64,000 bases of DNA from contig CAZZZL010000016.1 in assembly GCA_964658655.1 (NCBI GenBank), positions 1 to 64,000 of the forward strand, given 5' to 3'. Position numbers and translations under genes: made by a program. Below are positions 26,046 to 35,765 of the stretch, in pieces; the stretch's first letter is position 1; each line of letters begins with the position of its first letter. The DNA is from G963692885 sp964658655 (GTDB lineage Bacteria; Acidobacteriota; Terriglobia; Terriglobales; Acidobacteriaceae). The notes under the pieces are model-generated. The model saw only the letters and a program-made list of their open reading frames with translations. It was not told the origin of the DNA and did not search any database.

Positions 26046-26834
26046 ATGCATCTGGCAGGCATCGATTTCCTGCTGCGGGCGGCCGGCTTCATTGCGCATA
26101 TCCTGCTTCTCGCCGTGATGTTCATAAGGCGGCGAGTGCAGACCTTCCCCATCTTCGCTTCACTGATTGCGACCAATATCATCAGGACGCTGGCCCTCTA
26201 CCTGATCGTCGTCGACCACGGCACAAATCAAACCTACCTGATTGCGTATTCCGTATTCGCGGTCTTTGACTTGTTATTGCAACTTGGGGTCGTGTACGAG
26301 ATGGCGTCGCACGTTTTCCGTCCGGTCGGTCACTGGGCGCCAGATGTGCGAGCCAGCTTTCTATTGATGGTTGGCATCAGTCTTGCCGTTGCCGTAGGGC
26401 TGACGTATCTGCCGGACAAGCCGCCCGCACAGACCTGGCTGAAGTCTGAACTGATCCGCGGAAACCTGTTCTCCGCCACACTGATGGGCGAATTGTTCCT
26501 CGGCATGGTGGTACTGTCCATTACAGTCGGTCTTCCGTGGAAGACACACGTCGCGAGGATCGCCCAGGGGTTTGGCTTTTATTCCCTGGTCTGCATCCTG
26601 TCGGCTGCGGGACATACGTACCTTGGCATGGACCATGATGCACGTGTGTCTTCGGCGATCTCGTACTTTCGTATCTCGAGCTACCTGGTTACCGTTGGAT
26701 ACTGGGGCGTTACCCTCTGGATGGCCGCGCCGGCTCCCCGGGAACTTCCCGAGGAAATGCGGGTTCAACTATTTACCCTGCATCGACGGTTGGAATCTGA
26801 CCTGGGCCGGATCAGGGCATGGAGGCGACAGTGA
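26046..26834 (+). CDS. Polytopic membrane protein of unknown function (about 7 TM)
   Basis: The 262-residue protein has about seven hydrophobic segments: near 8-26 (LLRAAGFIAHILLLAVMF), 33-55, 65-85, 102-120 (SFLLMVGISLAVAVGLTYL), 140-162, 175-195 and 208-228. A basic cytoplasmic tail with Leu/Arg-rich helix character (LHRRLESDLGRIRAWRRQ) follows. There are no catalytic motifs. It is the second gene of the peptide operon, and its stop overlaps the next gene's GTG start by 4 nt, so the two proteins are translationally coupled and probably interact. By position it could be a receptor, an exporter or an immunity protein for the peptide; this is inference. Confidence 0.8.
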   Translation: MHLAGIDFLLRAAGFIAHILLLAVMFIRRRVQTFPIFASLIATNIIRTLALYLIVVDHGTNQTYLIAYSVFAVFDLLLQLGVVYEMASHVFRPVGHWAPDVRASFLLMVGISLAVAVGLTYLPDKPPAQTWLKSELIRGNLFSATLMGELFLGMVVLSITVGLPWKTHVARIAQGFGFYSLVCILSAAGHTYLGMDHDARVSSAISYFRISSYLVTVGYWGVTLWMAAPAPRELPEEMRVQLFTLHRRLESDLGRIRAWRRQ

Positions 26835-27421
26835 ATCACCGCGACCTTTTATTTTTTATCGCACTCGGCTTGTTTCTCGTCGCCATGTTGGTGGTGGCAG
26901 GCTACGCATACGTGCATTCCCGTCGCCGCAGCAGGCGTGTCTACGGTGACTGGAAATCCCTGATCGAGCGTTTTACGGTGGTTGACCGGGAAAGTGTTGA
27001 ACGCATTGCGATGGACTTCATCTCTTGCGCCGGCGCGCCTGATGATCTCGAAGCTTCAGTTACCATCGCCAGGAATGAAGAAGAACTTGATCCGGAGTTA
27101 ATCTGGCCCCTGATTGGTGGACTCGATGGCCTGGAGAAAATGCAGCGCAATTGCGGAGTGCTGGTCGATATGGCCTTTTATGTTCAGCAGTGGTATCCGG
27201 AAGCGCTGGCGGTCGCGGAGCAACTGCGCCTGAATGCGCGGGAGATCGAGTGGCATGTGGAGCGGCTCAAGGGTGCCGCGCGAACCGGCAAGCTAGAAGC
27301 ATCCTTCCCGGACTATGCTCAGCGTGCTATCACGACGTATTACCTGATGACGCGTCGCGTACTGGCGCTCTTTGAGCAGGGCGAATTTCCCGGCTTGTTT
27401 GATCTGCAGCGTGCGCTCTAG
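26831..27421 (+). CDS. Single-pass membrane protein with helical cytoplasmic domain
   Basis: The start is taken as GTG 26831, because GGAGG lies 5 nt upstream and the GTGA overlap couples it to the previous gene; an ATG 12 nt earlier is possible. The 196-residue product has one transmembrane helix (about residues 5-27, LLFFIALGLFLVAMLVVAGY), a basic patch HSRRRSRR, and an all-helical soluble domain of about 165 residues with no named family. Its Arg-rich boundary right after the helix predicts a cytoplasmic domain. It ends 21 bp from the convergent XRE regulator gene. Confidence 0.8.
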   Translation: MNHRDLLFFIALGLFLVAMLVVAGYAYVHSRRRSRRVYGDWKSLIERFTVVDRESVERIAMDFISCAGAPDDLEASVTIARNEEELDPELIWPLIGGLDGLEKMQRNCGVLVDMAFYVQQWYPEALAVAEQLRLNAREIEWHVERLKGAARTGKLEASFPDYAQRAITTYYLMTRRVLALFEQGEFPGLFDLQRAL

Positions 27422-27442
27422 ACCGAAGCGCACTTGTAATTC

Positions 27443-28183
27443 TCAGGCGACACGGCGAGTGAAAAGTCCTGCCACGGTGCCGATCACTTCTACTTCCTTG
27501 CGATAGCGCCAGCGGCTTTCCTCTTTCACCTCGTACGAGAGCATATGGGGAACGAGCTTGAGCCACTCGCCCTTCTTATCGAGTTCGCAGAAACCACAGA
27601 CGTACCCGGTCCGCGTGAAGAGGAAATAGATCGGGCGATCGAACTCGTTGGTCCAGTCTTTGCGCCCGGCTATGGTGCGCTTCTGAGTATCGATCAGCAC
27701 GATCGATCCAGCCAGGACCATTGGCTCCAGTGTGCGGTCGCGACGGCCAATGATGCCGCGCCGGTAGTGTGCAGGCAGGACACCCTGGTCGGAAGGCAGC
27801 AGCATAGTGTCTTCGGGGGGCGGATCGGTCACCAGTTTGTCCGGAACCCAGAGCTTGGCATGCTGCTCAAGCGGCCCGTCCGCGATGAGCATAGTGGCAT
27901 TGGGACTCGAAGCTGATTCCAGCTGCGCAGAACTTTCGCTGGCACCGGGGCAAAGCTGCAGCATCTGGGTCGGCGTGAGGTTGTAGATGTAAGCGAGAAC
28001 AATCAGCTTGGTTGCGGACAGTCCACGATTTTCGCGCTCGACACGGTCGATCCAACTGGCTGAAATGCGATAGGCAGGATTACCCCACTGCTGGGCAAGC
28101 AGCAGGCTGCGCTCCTCAACCTCACGAAGGGTTAGCCGCAGCCGCGAACGGGCCAGCTTGAGTTGGGTGCCGATGCTATCCAT
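27443..28183 (-). CDS. XRE-family regulator with S24/LexA-like C-terminal domain
   Basis: The 246-residue protein has an N-terminal helix-turn-helix (about residues 6-65: LKLARSRLRLTLREVEERS, then SASWIDRVERENRGLSATKL). The C-terminal part (about 135-240) resembles peptidase S24 folds (LEPMVLAGSIVLID, then IYFLFTRTGYVCGFCEL). The position of the S24 serine appears to be threonine (RTLEP in place of DSMEP), so self-cleavage is doubtful and ligand or signal sensing is more likely. AAAGGAG 7-8 nt before ATG 28183 fixes the start; the 60 residues encoded upstream are discarded. It converges with the peptide operon and is a candidate regulator of it. Confidence 0.8.
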   Translation of the reverse strand: MDSIGTQLKLARSRLRLTLREVEERSLLLAQQWGNPAYRISASWIDRVERENRGLSATKLIVLAYIYNLTPTQMLQLCPGASESSAQLESASSPNATMLIADGPLEQHAKLWVPDKLVTDPPPEDTMLLPSDQGVLPAHYRRGIIGRRDRTLEPMVLAGSIVLIDTQKRTIAGRKDWTNEFDRPIYFLFTRTGYVCGFCELDKKGEWLKLVPHMLSYEVKEESRWRYRKEVEVIGTVAGLFTRRVA

Positions 28184-28486
28184 CAACAGGCTCCTTTGAT
28201 TCTCGCGCCATGTGAAGCTAATGATGGAAGCTTCACTATCCGAATCACCTGGTGCAATTCGGACATGGCTATTCCGCTGCCTGGCTCGTATGACGTGGCC
28301 CGTTGAAGGCCGCCCGGCCCGACGCGAATGACACACGAGCAGGCACGACGACCTCGGATCCAAACAGGGGAGGCTTGTCTAAATTAACATTCTTTCTGCC
28401 AGGCAGGAACGATTGGACCGAGAAATCAGGAGGGCGTGTGCCGAGCAGTGCGGGCGAGTGCGCAGGGTGCGAAGGGGAAGCCAGGG

Positions 28487-29506
28487 TCAATCGTGTTTGC
28501 GCCTGCTTGAGCCTCCGGGCAGCGCTGGGGACCTGAGCGTCGCACCAAGCAGTTCATACTGGTCGGAGGCGAGATAGTCTACGCCGACCGTCTGCGCAGC
28601 CTGCCAGCGCTGTTTCGCAGCGGCGAGGGAACCGAAATTGTAGGAGTGAAACCAGCCATTGCAGCTGAGCTCTTTTGTGGTCGCGCCGTCGAGAGTATAA
28701 AAGCGAATCCACAACTGGTTAGCGTGCGCGTGCTCGACAAGTGCCTGGAGTCGGGCACGATCCCGCTGCGTCCATTCGCCCGCTTTCGTCTGTCCGCCAT
28801 CCTCGACAACACTCCATGGATTATTCCACCAGCGGCGATAGTTGGTGGCGTGCGCGGGTTCAAGAACTTCGGGAGCGGCGAGCGGTTGAGATTCATTCGT
28901 ATGCGCCGCGCCGAAGACCAGTAGCTTCGCGCCCTCCGGCAGGTCGTCATAGAACACTTTCTGCTGGGCATCAGACTCGCCGGTCAGCACCAGAATCGGA
29001 CGAACATCAAGCGGTGCGAGCGTACTGGCGCCTGATGTTTTGGGCGCACTGGTCAGCCAGTCCTTGTGTTGCCGCAGAAGGGCGAGCACGGCCTGCAGGT
29101 GCTCCGGCTCTTCTGTTTTGAAATCGAGGTTCAATGTGATGAGGGGCCATTGACTGTGGTCCTTGCTCGCAAGAGCTTTCTCGACGATGGGGCGCACGCG
29201 ATCGAAAAAGTAATGCTCCATGGTGGGGGACTGGCTTGTGAATGGAGCGCCGTGCGTCACGATAGACCATGACTTACCAGTCTTCGGATCGGTATACCAG
29301 GCGAGGTCCTGCTCGATCGCAAGAGGAGTGCCGGCGGAGAGGGCGCGGTCAATGCGGTCGTACCACCATTCGAAGTAAGGGTAGCAATTGTGGGCGTCCA
29401 TTACGGTGCGTTTACCGGGCGCGGCAATGGTCGTCTGTGAAAAGGCGGCCGCACTTATCAACACACAACTGGCAACCGCAGCGGCAGTACGCACGAATTT
29501 CAGCAT
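28487..29506 (-). CDS. Secreted PI-PLC / glycerophosphodiesterase-like TIM-barrel protein
   Basis: The 339-residue precursor has a signal peptide (1-23, ending AAAFSQ). The mature part resembles the PLC-like phosphodiesterase superfamily: VMDAHNCYPYFEWWYDRID at the start of the barrel, the acidic strand AIEQDLAWY, a THGAPF loop, and the strand LITLNLDFKTEEPEHL that usually holds a metal or catalytic acid. It probably cleaves phosphodiester bonds of exported lipids or glycerophosphodiesters, but the exact substrate is unknown. AGGAAG lies 9-10 nt before the ATG at 29506. It is 250 bp downstream of an Oar-like receptor, with a hairpin in between, so it forms its own unit. Confidence 0.75.
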   Translation of the reverse strand: MLKFVRTAAAVASCVLISAAAFSQTTIAAPGKRTVMDAHNCYPYFEWWYDRIDRALSAGTPLAIEQDLAWYTDPKTGKSWSIVTHGAPFTSQSPTMEHYFFDRVRPIVEKALASKDHSQWPLITLNLDFKTEEPEHLQAVLALLRQHKDWLTSAPKTSGASTLAPLDVRPILVLTGESDAQQKVFYDDLPEGAKLLVFGAAHTNESQPLAAPEVLEPAHATNYRRWWNNPWSVVEDGGQTKAGEWTQRDRARLQALVEHAHANQLWIRFYTLDGATTKELSCNGWFHSYNFGSLAAAKQRWQAAQTVGVDYLASDQYELLGATLRSPALPGGSSRRKHD

Positions 29507-29680
29507 GGCTCATTCTTCCTATCGTTGAGATAAGTGGTCTGCATTTCATGACAAAGGAGTCGGCGGTGTTCACTCCGTTTGAACGGACCCGATAAGGCTC
29601 TTGTATAGCAGCATCGCGGCATCTTACTGCAGGACTGCTGATTACTGCGAGGAACCTGAAGCAAAGTCAGTGATAAGCGG

Positions 29681-29710
29681 CGGGAGATGAGGTCTTCACC
29701 TTATCTCCCG
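29681..29710 (-). terminator. Hairpin terminator after the Oar-like receptor gene
   Basis: The arms CGGGAGATGAGG (29681-29692) and CCTTATCTCCCG (29699-29710) pair over 12 bp with one mismatch and a 6-nt loop. It lies 47 nt beyond the receptor stop. No T-run follows, so the call rests on stem strength and position. Confidence 0.65.
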
Positions 29711-29756
29711 AGCTGAGTTGGTTGGGGTCGCCTTCTGAATGTAAGTCTGCCGTTCT

Positions 29757-32700
29757 TCAGAAGGACAGGCGCAGGGCAAACTGCATTACCCTGGGGTCTC
29801 CTGAAAGCGTGGTGATTGATCCTGCTGCCGAGCTGCTGAAGTTGCCGCTGGGCTGGCCGAATTCCGGCGTATTTGTGACGTTGAAGACCTCCCAGCGAAA
29901 CTCCAGGTTGGCCACTTCACCGAAGGGAAATTCGCGCAACAGGGAAGCGTCGAAGACGTTCGTGCGAGGTCCGCGAATTGTGTTTCGGCCGCTGTCGCCG
30001 ATCTGCCCGGAAGCCGGAAGAGCATACGCGTCTGTCCCATTTGGAGCGAGTTTCTGACAGCCTTTGTTCGCTCCGACAAAGAACCAGCAGGTAGGATCCT
30101 TCACCAGGTGCGGCTTGCCGACGACGAAGGGAACCGCGGTCGCATAACCATACGGGTCGAGTGAATCCGTCAGCGTGCCACCGGCATTCACGGTAAATGG
30201 GTGGCCGCTGTAATAGGTGTAGACGCCGGAGGTGCGGAAGCCGCCGAAGATCCACGAGAGCGGACCGCCGGTCAGCATCTTCTGGCCGTGTCCAAACGGC
30301 AAATCATATACATAGTTGACGGAGACGCGATGTGGAATATCGAAATCACTCAGCCCATACCAGGCTGAATAGTTGCGACCATTGGGTGCGTCACCCGAGT
30401 TGGATTCAAGCTCTTCCGGCGCATTGTCCAGACTGCGCGAGTAAGTATAGGCCGCTCGGAAACTAAGGCCGTTGTTGAAGCGGTGATTGAGGCTTGCCTG
30501 TAGTCCGTTGTAGTTTCCATAGCCAATGGCATTTGTATATTCAATCAGCCCGAAGTTGTTATAAGGCTTCACCGCGGCAGGCTTGCCATTCGCGCCGACG
30601 GCTGTCACAACCCGGTTGTTTTGGATCAGCGGCTGATTGTAATTCGACAATACATCGAGGTGCGTTGACTTGGTCCCGACATAGTCGACTTCTGCGGTCC
30701 AGTCATTGGCAAATGCGCGCTGCACACCCAGGCTCCACTGCTGCACGCTTGGCGTGGGATCGTGCGGATTCATGGCACGGATATGGAACGATGTAAGGTT
30801 GTTCAGATTAATCGTACCGGGATCGAGGAAGTTTGCCGGGAAGCCTACCTCGGGCGTGATCACTGGAGCAGTGTTGCTGGCCTGCGTTTTGTTGATCAGG
30901 AAGGGCGGGTTCAGCGCGAGTTGGTCTTCGCTCCCATAGCGTTCAAACAGCGTGTAATAGAGACCATAGCCGGCGCGCACAACTGTCTTTTGATCGGGCG
31001 AGTAGGAGATCCCGAGGCGCGGCCCGAAGTTAGTCGTGTTGGTCTGCACCAGGGCCCGTTTCGATAGGGAGCCGGAGCCGCCGAAGGTAAGTGACCCTGT
31101 CCCGGCGGGATTGAAATTCGCTACATTGTTCGCACCCTCGAGCGCAGGCGTTGCAAAGTCATACCGCAGGCCGAGGTTCATCGTGAGCTTGGGCGTGACC
31201 TTCCAATCATCCTGCGCGAAGCCGGAGGCCATCCACAGGCGCTGATCAACAAACAACACATTGGTCAGCTGGTCGCTTTGTGTCTGGCCGAGCAATCCAT
31301 CGGCATAGGGGAATCCGGTGAAGACGCCGGTGAACGTGAGATCGCCACGCGTGCCGGGCTCATCCTGAAAGATATTCCGCATCGGCGCATACACGCTGCC
31401 ACCGAGTTTCAGTGTATTTCTTCCCAAGATGATCGATACGGTGTCGTTGTATTGAAGCAACTGAGGGATTTGCTTCTTTGGGAGATAGTCGGCTGATCCG
31501 AGAAACGAGTAGTTCGTGAATGTTGTGAGCGGTACACCACCGCCAATGCCGGCGCTGCTTGGAATTCCCGGAATGAAGTCGCTTGCTGTCTGCGGCAGGT
31601 TGAATGGCTGCTGTACCGCGTAACTATAGTTACGAACAAACCCCATCCGGAAATCATTCACCAGGTCGGCACGGAAAATATGCGTCCATCCCAGTACAAA
31701 GCTATGAGACTTTAACTGCTGGTTACCCCAGGCCGATGTTGATGTGCCGTCTGCTAGGCCGCCGAAGTAGCCGGGAATCTGCCGGGTGCGATTGGAGTAG
31801 TTATAACGGCCGAAAATAATGTTCGACGAAGTCGGAGTCCAGTCGATGCGTGCGTCGTAGCTGTCGTTGCTGTCAGTCAACAAGGCATTGCGCTGATAGT
31901 TATTCAGTTCAGGAATCAAACCGCCGGATCTGACGTTTGGTTCAGGAAAAAGAGCTATCAACTTCGCGACAGCAGTATCAATTCGATTGGCGGGAATCTG
32001 ATTATTGAAGAACGGCAGGCCCGTAAGAGGATCAGTGATGGTCGGATACTTCACCCCTACACGCTCGCCGGTCGCAGCGCTGAAATCGCCAATGCGCTCG
32101 TTATCGAGCGGCACACTTGAAATGCGTGATACGCCCTGCTTGATGCGTGTGCCTTCATAGTTGAAGAAGTAGAACAGCTTGTCTGTCTTGATGGGACCCC
32201 CAAGACTGCCGCCAAACTGATTCTGATTATTCTCAGGTTTGCGGAGCTTCTGGCGATTAGAGAAGAAGTCATTCGCGTCGAAGTAGTTATTTCTCAGATA
32301 TTCGAACGCCAGGCCATGCATCTTGTTACCACCGCTCTTTGTGTTGACAGAGACAACAGCACCAGGGCTTCGGCCATATTCTGCAGAGTAGGGATTCGTA
32401 ATGACGTTGAATTCCTGAATTACATCGACAGAAGGATGTGAAGCTTCAGAGCTCAACTCCTGCACATTTTCGGAGAAGGTATTGTTGTCGATGCCATCAA
32501 GCAGAAAGTTGTTCTGAAGTGAATGAATGCCATTCACGTTGAAATCGCCGGTTCGTCCGGCGGATGTGTTGCCACTCTGCTGTGTGTAGCGGCTGATTTG
32601 CACACCGGGTACAGTGCGCAGTAGATCATCCCAATTGCGCAGATAGAGCGGAGTCTGCTCGATGGTCTGTGCGCTGACGACGGTGCCGATGGATGCATCA

Positions 32701-33134
32701 TCCGGGGACAAGGTGCTGTCGGTGCTCTTCACTTCGACTGTCTGCTGTGCTGTCCCGACGGGTAGGGTCACATCGCGGCGGCCCTTTTCTCCGACGCTCA
32801 GTTCCACGTCTTCATTCACTACCTCGAACCCTGGCGCATTCACCGCGATGCTGTAGTGGCCTATGGGCAGATTCTGCAGCGAGAAGGAACCACTGCTATC
32901 CGTATCGATATCTCTTGCATAACCGCTCGCTGCATTTTGTACATGGACATGCGCCTTCTGCACAGCGGATCCGGATGGATCTGTAATGATGCCGGAAAGA
33001 TTTGCTGTGTTGATCTGTGCCGAGGCAGTGAGTGAAGTAAGTGAGAAAACGGCGGCGAGCAGATAGCTGGTACCAGATCTAGACTGACGCTTGCTAGAAC
33101 TGGAACAGGCAACGGCGAGGCTGGCTGGGGGCAC
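29757..33134 (-). CDS. Oar-like TonB-dependent outer-membrane receptor
   Basis: The start is a GTG at 33134 with AGGAG 6 nt upstream. The 1125-residue protein has a signal peptide ending TASAQ and a carboxypeptidase-regulatory domain (LSGIITDPSGSAVQKAHVHV). The plug includes TIEQTPLYLRNWDDLLRTVP and FLLDGIDNNTF, followed by a NTKSGGNKMHGLAFEYLRN segment typical of Oar proteins. The barrel ends with a terminal Phe (LRLSF). It should import large substrates across the outer membrane with TonB energy; no TonB/ExbBD genes are nearby. It is the closest in layout to the receptor at 36589. Confidence 0.92.
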   Translation of the reverse strand: MPPASLAVACSSSSKRQSRSGTSYLLAAVFSLTSLTASAQINTANLSGIITDPSGSAVQKAHVHVQNAASGYARDIDTDSSGSFSLQNLPIGHYSIAVNAPGFEVVNEDVELSVGEKGRRDVTLPVGTAQQTVEVKSTDSTLSPDDASIGTVVSAQTIEQTPLYLRNWDDLLRTVPGVQISRYTQQSGNTSAGRTGDFNVNGIHSLQNNFLLDGIDNNTFSENVQELSSEASHPSVDVIQEFNVITNPYSAEYGRSPGAVVSVNTKSGGNKMHGLAFEYLRNNYFDANDFFSNRQKLRKPENNQNQFGGSLGGPIKTDKLFYFFNYEGTRIKQGVSRISSVPLDNERIGDFSAATGERVGVKYPTITDPLTGLPFFNNQIPANRIDTAVAKLIALFPEPNVRSGGLIPELNNYQRNALLTDSNDSYDARIDWTPTSSNIIFGRYNYSNRTRQIPGYFGGLADGTSTSAWGNQQLKSHSFVLGWTHIFRADLVNDFRMGFVRNYSYAVQQPFNLPQTASDFIPGIPSSAGIGGGVPLTTFTNYSFLGSADYLPKKQIPQLLQYNDTVSIILGRNTLKLGGSVYAPMRNIFQDEPGTRGDLTFTGVFTGFPYADGLLGQTQSDQLTNVLFVDQRLWMASGFAQDDWKVTPKLTMNLGLRYDFATPALEGANNVANFNPAGTGSLTFGGSGSLSKRALVQTNTTNFGPRLGISYSPDQKTVVRAGYGLYYTLFERYGSEDQLALNPPFLINKTQASNTAPVITPEVGFPANFLDPGTINLNNLTSFHIRAMNPHDPTPSVQQWSLGVQRAFANDWTAEVDYVGTKSTHLDVLSNYNQPLIQNNRVVTAVGANGKPAAVKPYNNFGLIEYTNAIGYGNYNGLQASLNHRFNNGLSFRAAYTYSRSLDNAPEELESNSGDAPNGRNYSAWYGLSDFDIPHRVSVNYVYDLPFGHGQKMLTGGPLSWIFGGFRTSGVYTYYSGHPFTVNAGGTLTDSLDPYGYATAVPFVVGKPHLVKDPTCWFFVGANKGCQKLAPNGTDAYALPASGQIGDSGRNTIRGPRTNVFDASLLREFPFGEVANLEFRWEVFNVTNTPEFGQPSGNFSSSAAGSITTLSGDPRVMQFALRLSF

Positions 33135-33505
33135 GGAAGCTCCTGGGATTGTCGGTTTGTTTCCAACTACAGGCTGGCTCAGCAGCGCAGAAGGATCAAG
33201 GATCGATGCATGCGCGTCGGAGGGAAATCGGGCCAGGGAATCGCGAAGTTATTTAAATGGTTAGGCTTACAGTCACCATGAAAGTTTGATGAACGGCAGG
33301 GAAGTCACTGACAATATGGCTGAAGTTTGAGGGAAAATTCAAGTTAGACGGAACGCGAGCGGAGCGCAAAGAAGCAGTCCTTACGTAACCATGATTGCTC
33401 AACAGGGCAGTACCTCAGCCACGAAAGATGCATCACAATATCTGTCACAGAAGTAAGTCGTCAGTAAAAGTTGAGATAGATCGCACTTCGCGGAGGAGGT
33501 CGACC
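33135..33505. promoter_or_regulatory. Divergent intergenic region
   Basis: This 371-bp gap separates the receptor gene from a small plus-strand gene and should hold both promoters. An AT-rich block TTATTTAAATGG at 33249-33260 could contain the -10 region of the receptor promoter. No operator, riboswitch or other gene is evident. Confidence 0.3.
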
Positions 33506-33763
33506 ATGAGACCTGTGCAGCAACTGTACTACGCGAACGGACAACTCCATTGCCCGATCCACGGCAACAGATATATTCGATTCATGAGCAGTGATGCCGC
33601 ATTTCCCGCCCTCATGCAAAGGGTCAACTGGTGTTGTACAGCAATGCTTCCGGATGGTAGTCATTGCATGCATAGCGCGGCGTGGGACTGCATTGCTGAC
33701 ATCGGGGATCCGGATGTGGAGCAGCTAGCGATCGCTCATCGGCGACACAACTTTCACCCCTAG
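33506..33763 (+). CDS. Small Cys/His-containing hypothetical protein, 85 aa
   Basis: The ATG at 33506 follows GGAGGAGG at 6-7 nt, a strong binding site. The 85-residue product begins MRPVQQLYYANGQLHCPIHG and has further Cys/His residues in WCCTAMLPDGSHCMHSAAWD and C-terminal AHRRHN. The CPIHG...CC...HC...H spacing could bind one metal ion, but it does not match a named zinc ribbon I know. It is cytoplasmic by composition. It stands alone between a receptor gene and an acyltransferase gene. Confidence 0.65.
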   Translation: MRPVQQLYYANGQLHCPIHGNRYIRFMSSDAAFPALMQRVNWCCTAMLPDGSHCMHSAAWDCIADIGDPDVEQLAIAHRRHNFHP

Positions 33764-33858
33764 ATCGACGGGCACCGTTGATATAGCCGATGGTGAAGCT
33801 TGAAGTAGTCTGGGGCTATAGCACTAAACTGAAATCCCCTCAGAGTCCGGGTGCGTCC

Positions 33859-35046
33859 TCAACCCAGCACCTTCACGAATCCTTCGCTGGTACTAGCGGA
33901 AGCGGCGCGGCGTCCGGAGCCGTGAGGCCCATAGCTTAGAAGGTGTTTAGCCTTCTGGCCCGGCAATTCAATCAAAGCGTGAGCCAGGACGGCGAGGAGC
34001 AGGGTAAGGGCGAAGGCTAGCGTGGTGCTCAGTATGTTTGCAAGGTAAGTTCCGCAGAATGGCGACCAGCGAGGTGCAAGCGTATGAAGAAAGTAGTCGC
34101 AGTAGAGATAGTGGAAGACGTATAGGCCATAGCTGAGACTGCCCAGTTTGCAGATCCAGGCCTTACTGCAAATCCTGCTCAGCCAGGTTTCTTCGCGAAG
34201 TAAGAGTACAAGCAAAGCGGTAGAGATGAAGTTTGCCAGCGGCGTCATCCACACGATGGTTGCATAATCCTCTGGCTTGGTGTGTCCAACGACGATCGCC
34301 TGAAAGAAGAGAATTCCAAGCCCACCAATGACTGTCGCTATCGCCGCCTGCTTAACCCAGCGAGGGATGCCTTCGTTTCCTGTTGATAGCGCAACGACAG
34401 CGCCGCAGATGATGCCATCGACCCGCGTGAACGTTGAAGAATACGCGAGTTGCAGGGAGATATTAAATGATTCGAGTAGTGGCCACGCCACCCGTATTGC
34501 GAAGCAGCCGATCAGGATTGCGTAGCAGCATTTCAAGAGCTGGCGGCGGCTTGCGCATAGCCAGACGATGATTGGCCAAACCAGATAGAAATGCTCTTCC
34601 ACGGCAAGCGACCAGAAATGTGCCACGTTAATGTGACCACCGATGAGATATAAGTCGGTGTGCCGGGCAAAGTTCTGCAGATACAAAAAGAAACCAAGGC
34701 TCCGTGGATTAAAAGTCCAGTGTCTGACCGCGGCCAGGGCCATGCAGATGCCAATCGTCAGGTAGTAGAGCGGGAATACTCTCAACGCCCGCCTGCCATA
34801 GAACACTTTAAAGTAGCCCCTGCGGTCCTTGCTGTTGCACAGAATCTGCGTAATCAGGTAGCCGGACAGGGCGAAGAACAGGGGAACAACGAGCCATCCT
34901 GTGCTTAAAAGAAGGAACCAAGGATATTGCCAGAGGTGGACGGGCCTGGAGGCAGATGCTTGGTAATGAACGAGAAAGACGATAATGAATGCGTAGCCAC
35001 GAACGCCCTCGAGCGCTGGCAGGAAACGAGTAGACGACCTCTCCAT
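33859..35046 (-). CDS. Membrane acyltransferase, family 3 (OafA/YrhL type)
   Basis: The 395-residue protein has about ten transmembrane helices and the family opening LPALEGVRGYAFIIVFLVHY with the conserved His. The second motif FFALSGYLIT and the YGRRALRVFPLYYL region follow. Such enzymes O-acetylate or O-acylate exopolysaccharide, O-antigen or other surface glycans on the membrane. AAGG 9 nt before ATG 35046 supports this start over the ATG 48 nt upstream. No glycosyltransferase genes are adjacent, so the acceptor is unknown. Confidence 0.88.
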   Translation of the reverse strand: MERSSTRFLPALEGVRGYAFIIVFLVHYQASASRPVHLWQYPWFLLLSTGWLVVPLFFALSGYLITQILCNSKDRRGYFKVFYGRRALRVFPLYYLTIGICMALAAVRHWTFNPRSLGFFLYLQNFARHTDLYLIGGHINVAHFWSLAVEEHFYLVWPIIVWLCASRRQLLKCCYAILIGCFAIRVAWPLLESFNISLQLAYSSTFTRVDGIICGAVVALSTGNEGIPRWVKQAAIATVIGGLGILFFQAIVVGHTKPEDYATIVWMTPLANFISTALLVLLLREETWLSRICSKAWICKLGSLSYGLYVFHYLYCDYFLHTLAPRWSPFCGTYLANILSTTLAFALTLLLAVLAHALIELPGQKAKHLLSYGPHGSGRRAASASTSEGFVKVLG

Positions 35047-35765
35047 TTGAGGACACCTTTCTGCTGCCACCGTTACCCGTTGCGCGCGTATCACAGGGGT
35101 TTAGAGCGGTCTAAAAATCAATGAATATCGGGTCAGGCAGTAGGCAAATGTCACAGTAAGCCAGACAGTTATGTATGTAACAGTAAAAATGGCGCAATGG
35201 ATGTCTCAATGCCGCTTTAGTTGCATAATCCTGATTTGTTATTGGGACTGAAAATGCGGTGTTTTATGAACGTTGCAGTTGATCATCGGCAACAGGCGTT
35301 GCTTGCGTCCGTTCCCTAGCCGGGCGGCTTGTTTAAGGCGCCGGGGAATCGTTGTCCAGACATTAAAGGTAAGTGCCGGTGTTTCTGACGCTTACGGACC
35401 GGCAGGTTGAGAGTGCCTGTTCCTGGCATGTTAGCGGCGCATACACGGCAGTCCCATTGAATCAGGGCTTGTGACGTAAAAGATGTATAGAAGTTGGTGT
35501 CGAGAGGGTGCAAGATTTTAATCAAGCTAGATGCCACGCGGAGAGGCCGGTATTGGGCATCCTGTAATCAGCCGGTCTCCCACCATCTGTTGATCCAATT
35601 CCCTCGCCGTCGACGAGGATCCTGATTGTAATCGGATGTTCCGAGGCAGCTGTGACCCGGGTGCTAGGTCCTGATTTCAAGACAGTCGAATGCCGCGCGG
35701 CGGACAATGGCCAACGATCTGGATACAGGCAAAGTCAAGATGGCGCAGCCTTTTGAGAATTCCGA
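35047..35765. other. 0.7-kb stretch without a recognised gene
   Basis: Short frames at 35316-35537 and 35522-35707 (minus) encode peptides with no recognisable family and no clear binding site. The sequence has the general GC content of the neighbourhood near 35500-35760 and is AT-richer near 35130-35280, where the acyltransferase promoter should lie. It may include relic coding sequence, but I cannot name it. Confidence 0.4.

Noticed and set aside
35316..35707. Two overlapping minus-strand frames in the 0.7-kb gap
   Set aside because: Neither has a recognisable domain, and both lack a good start.
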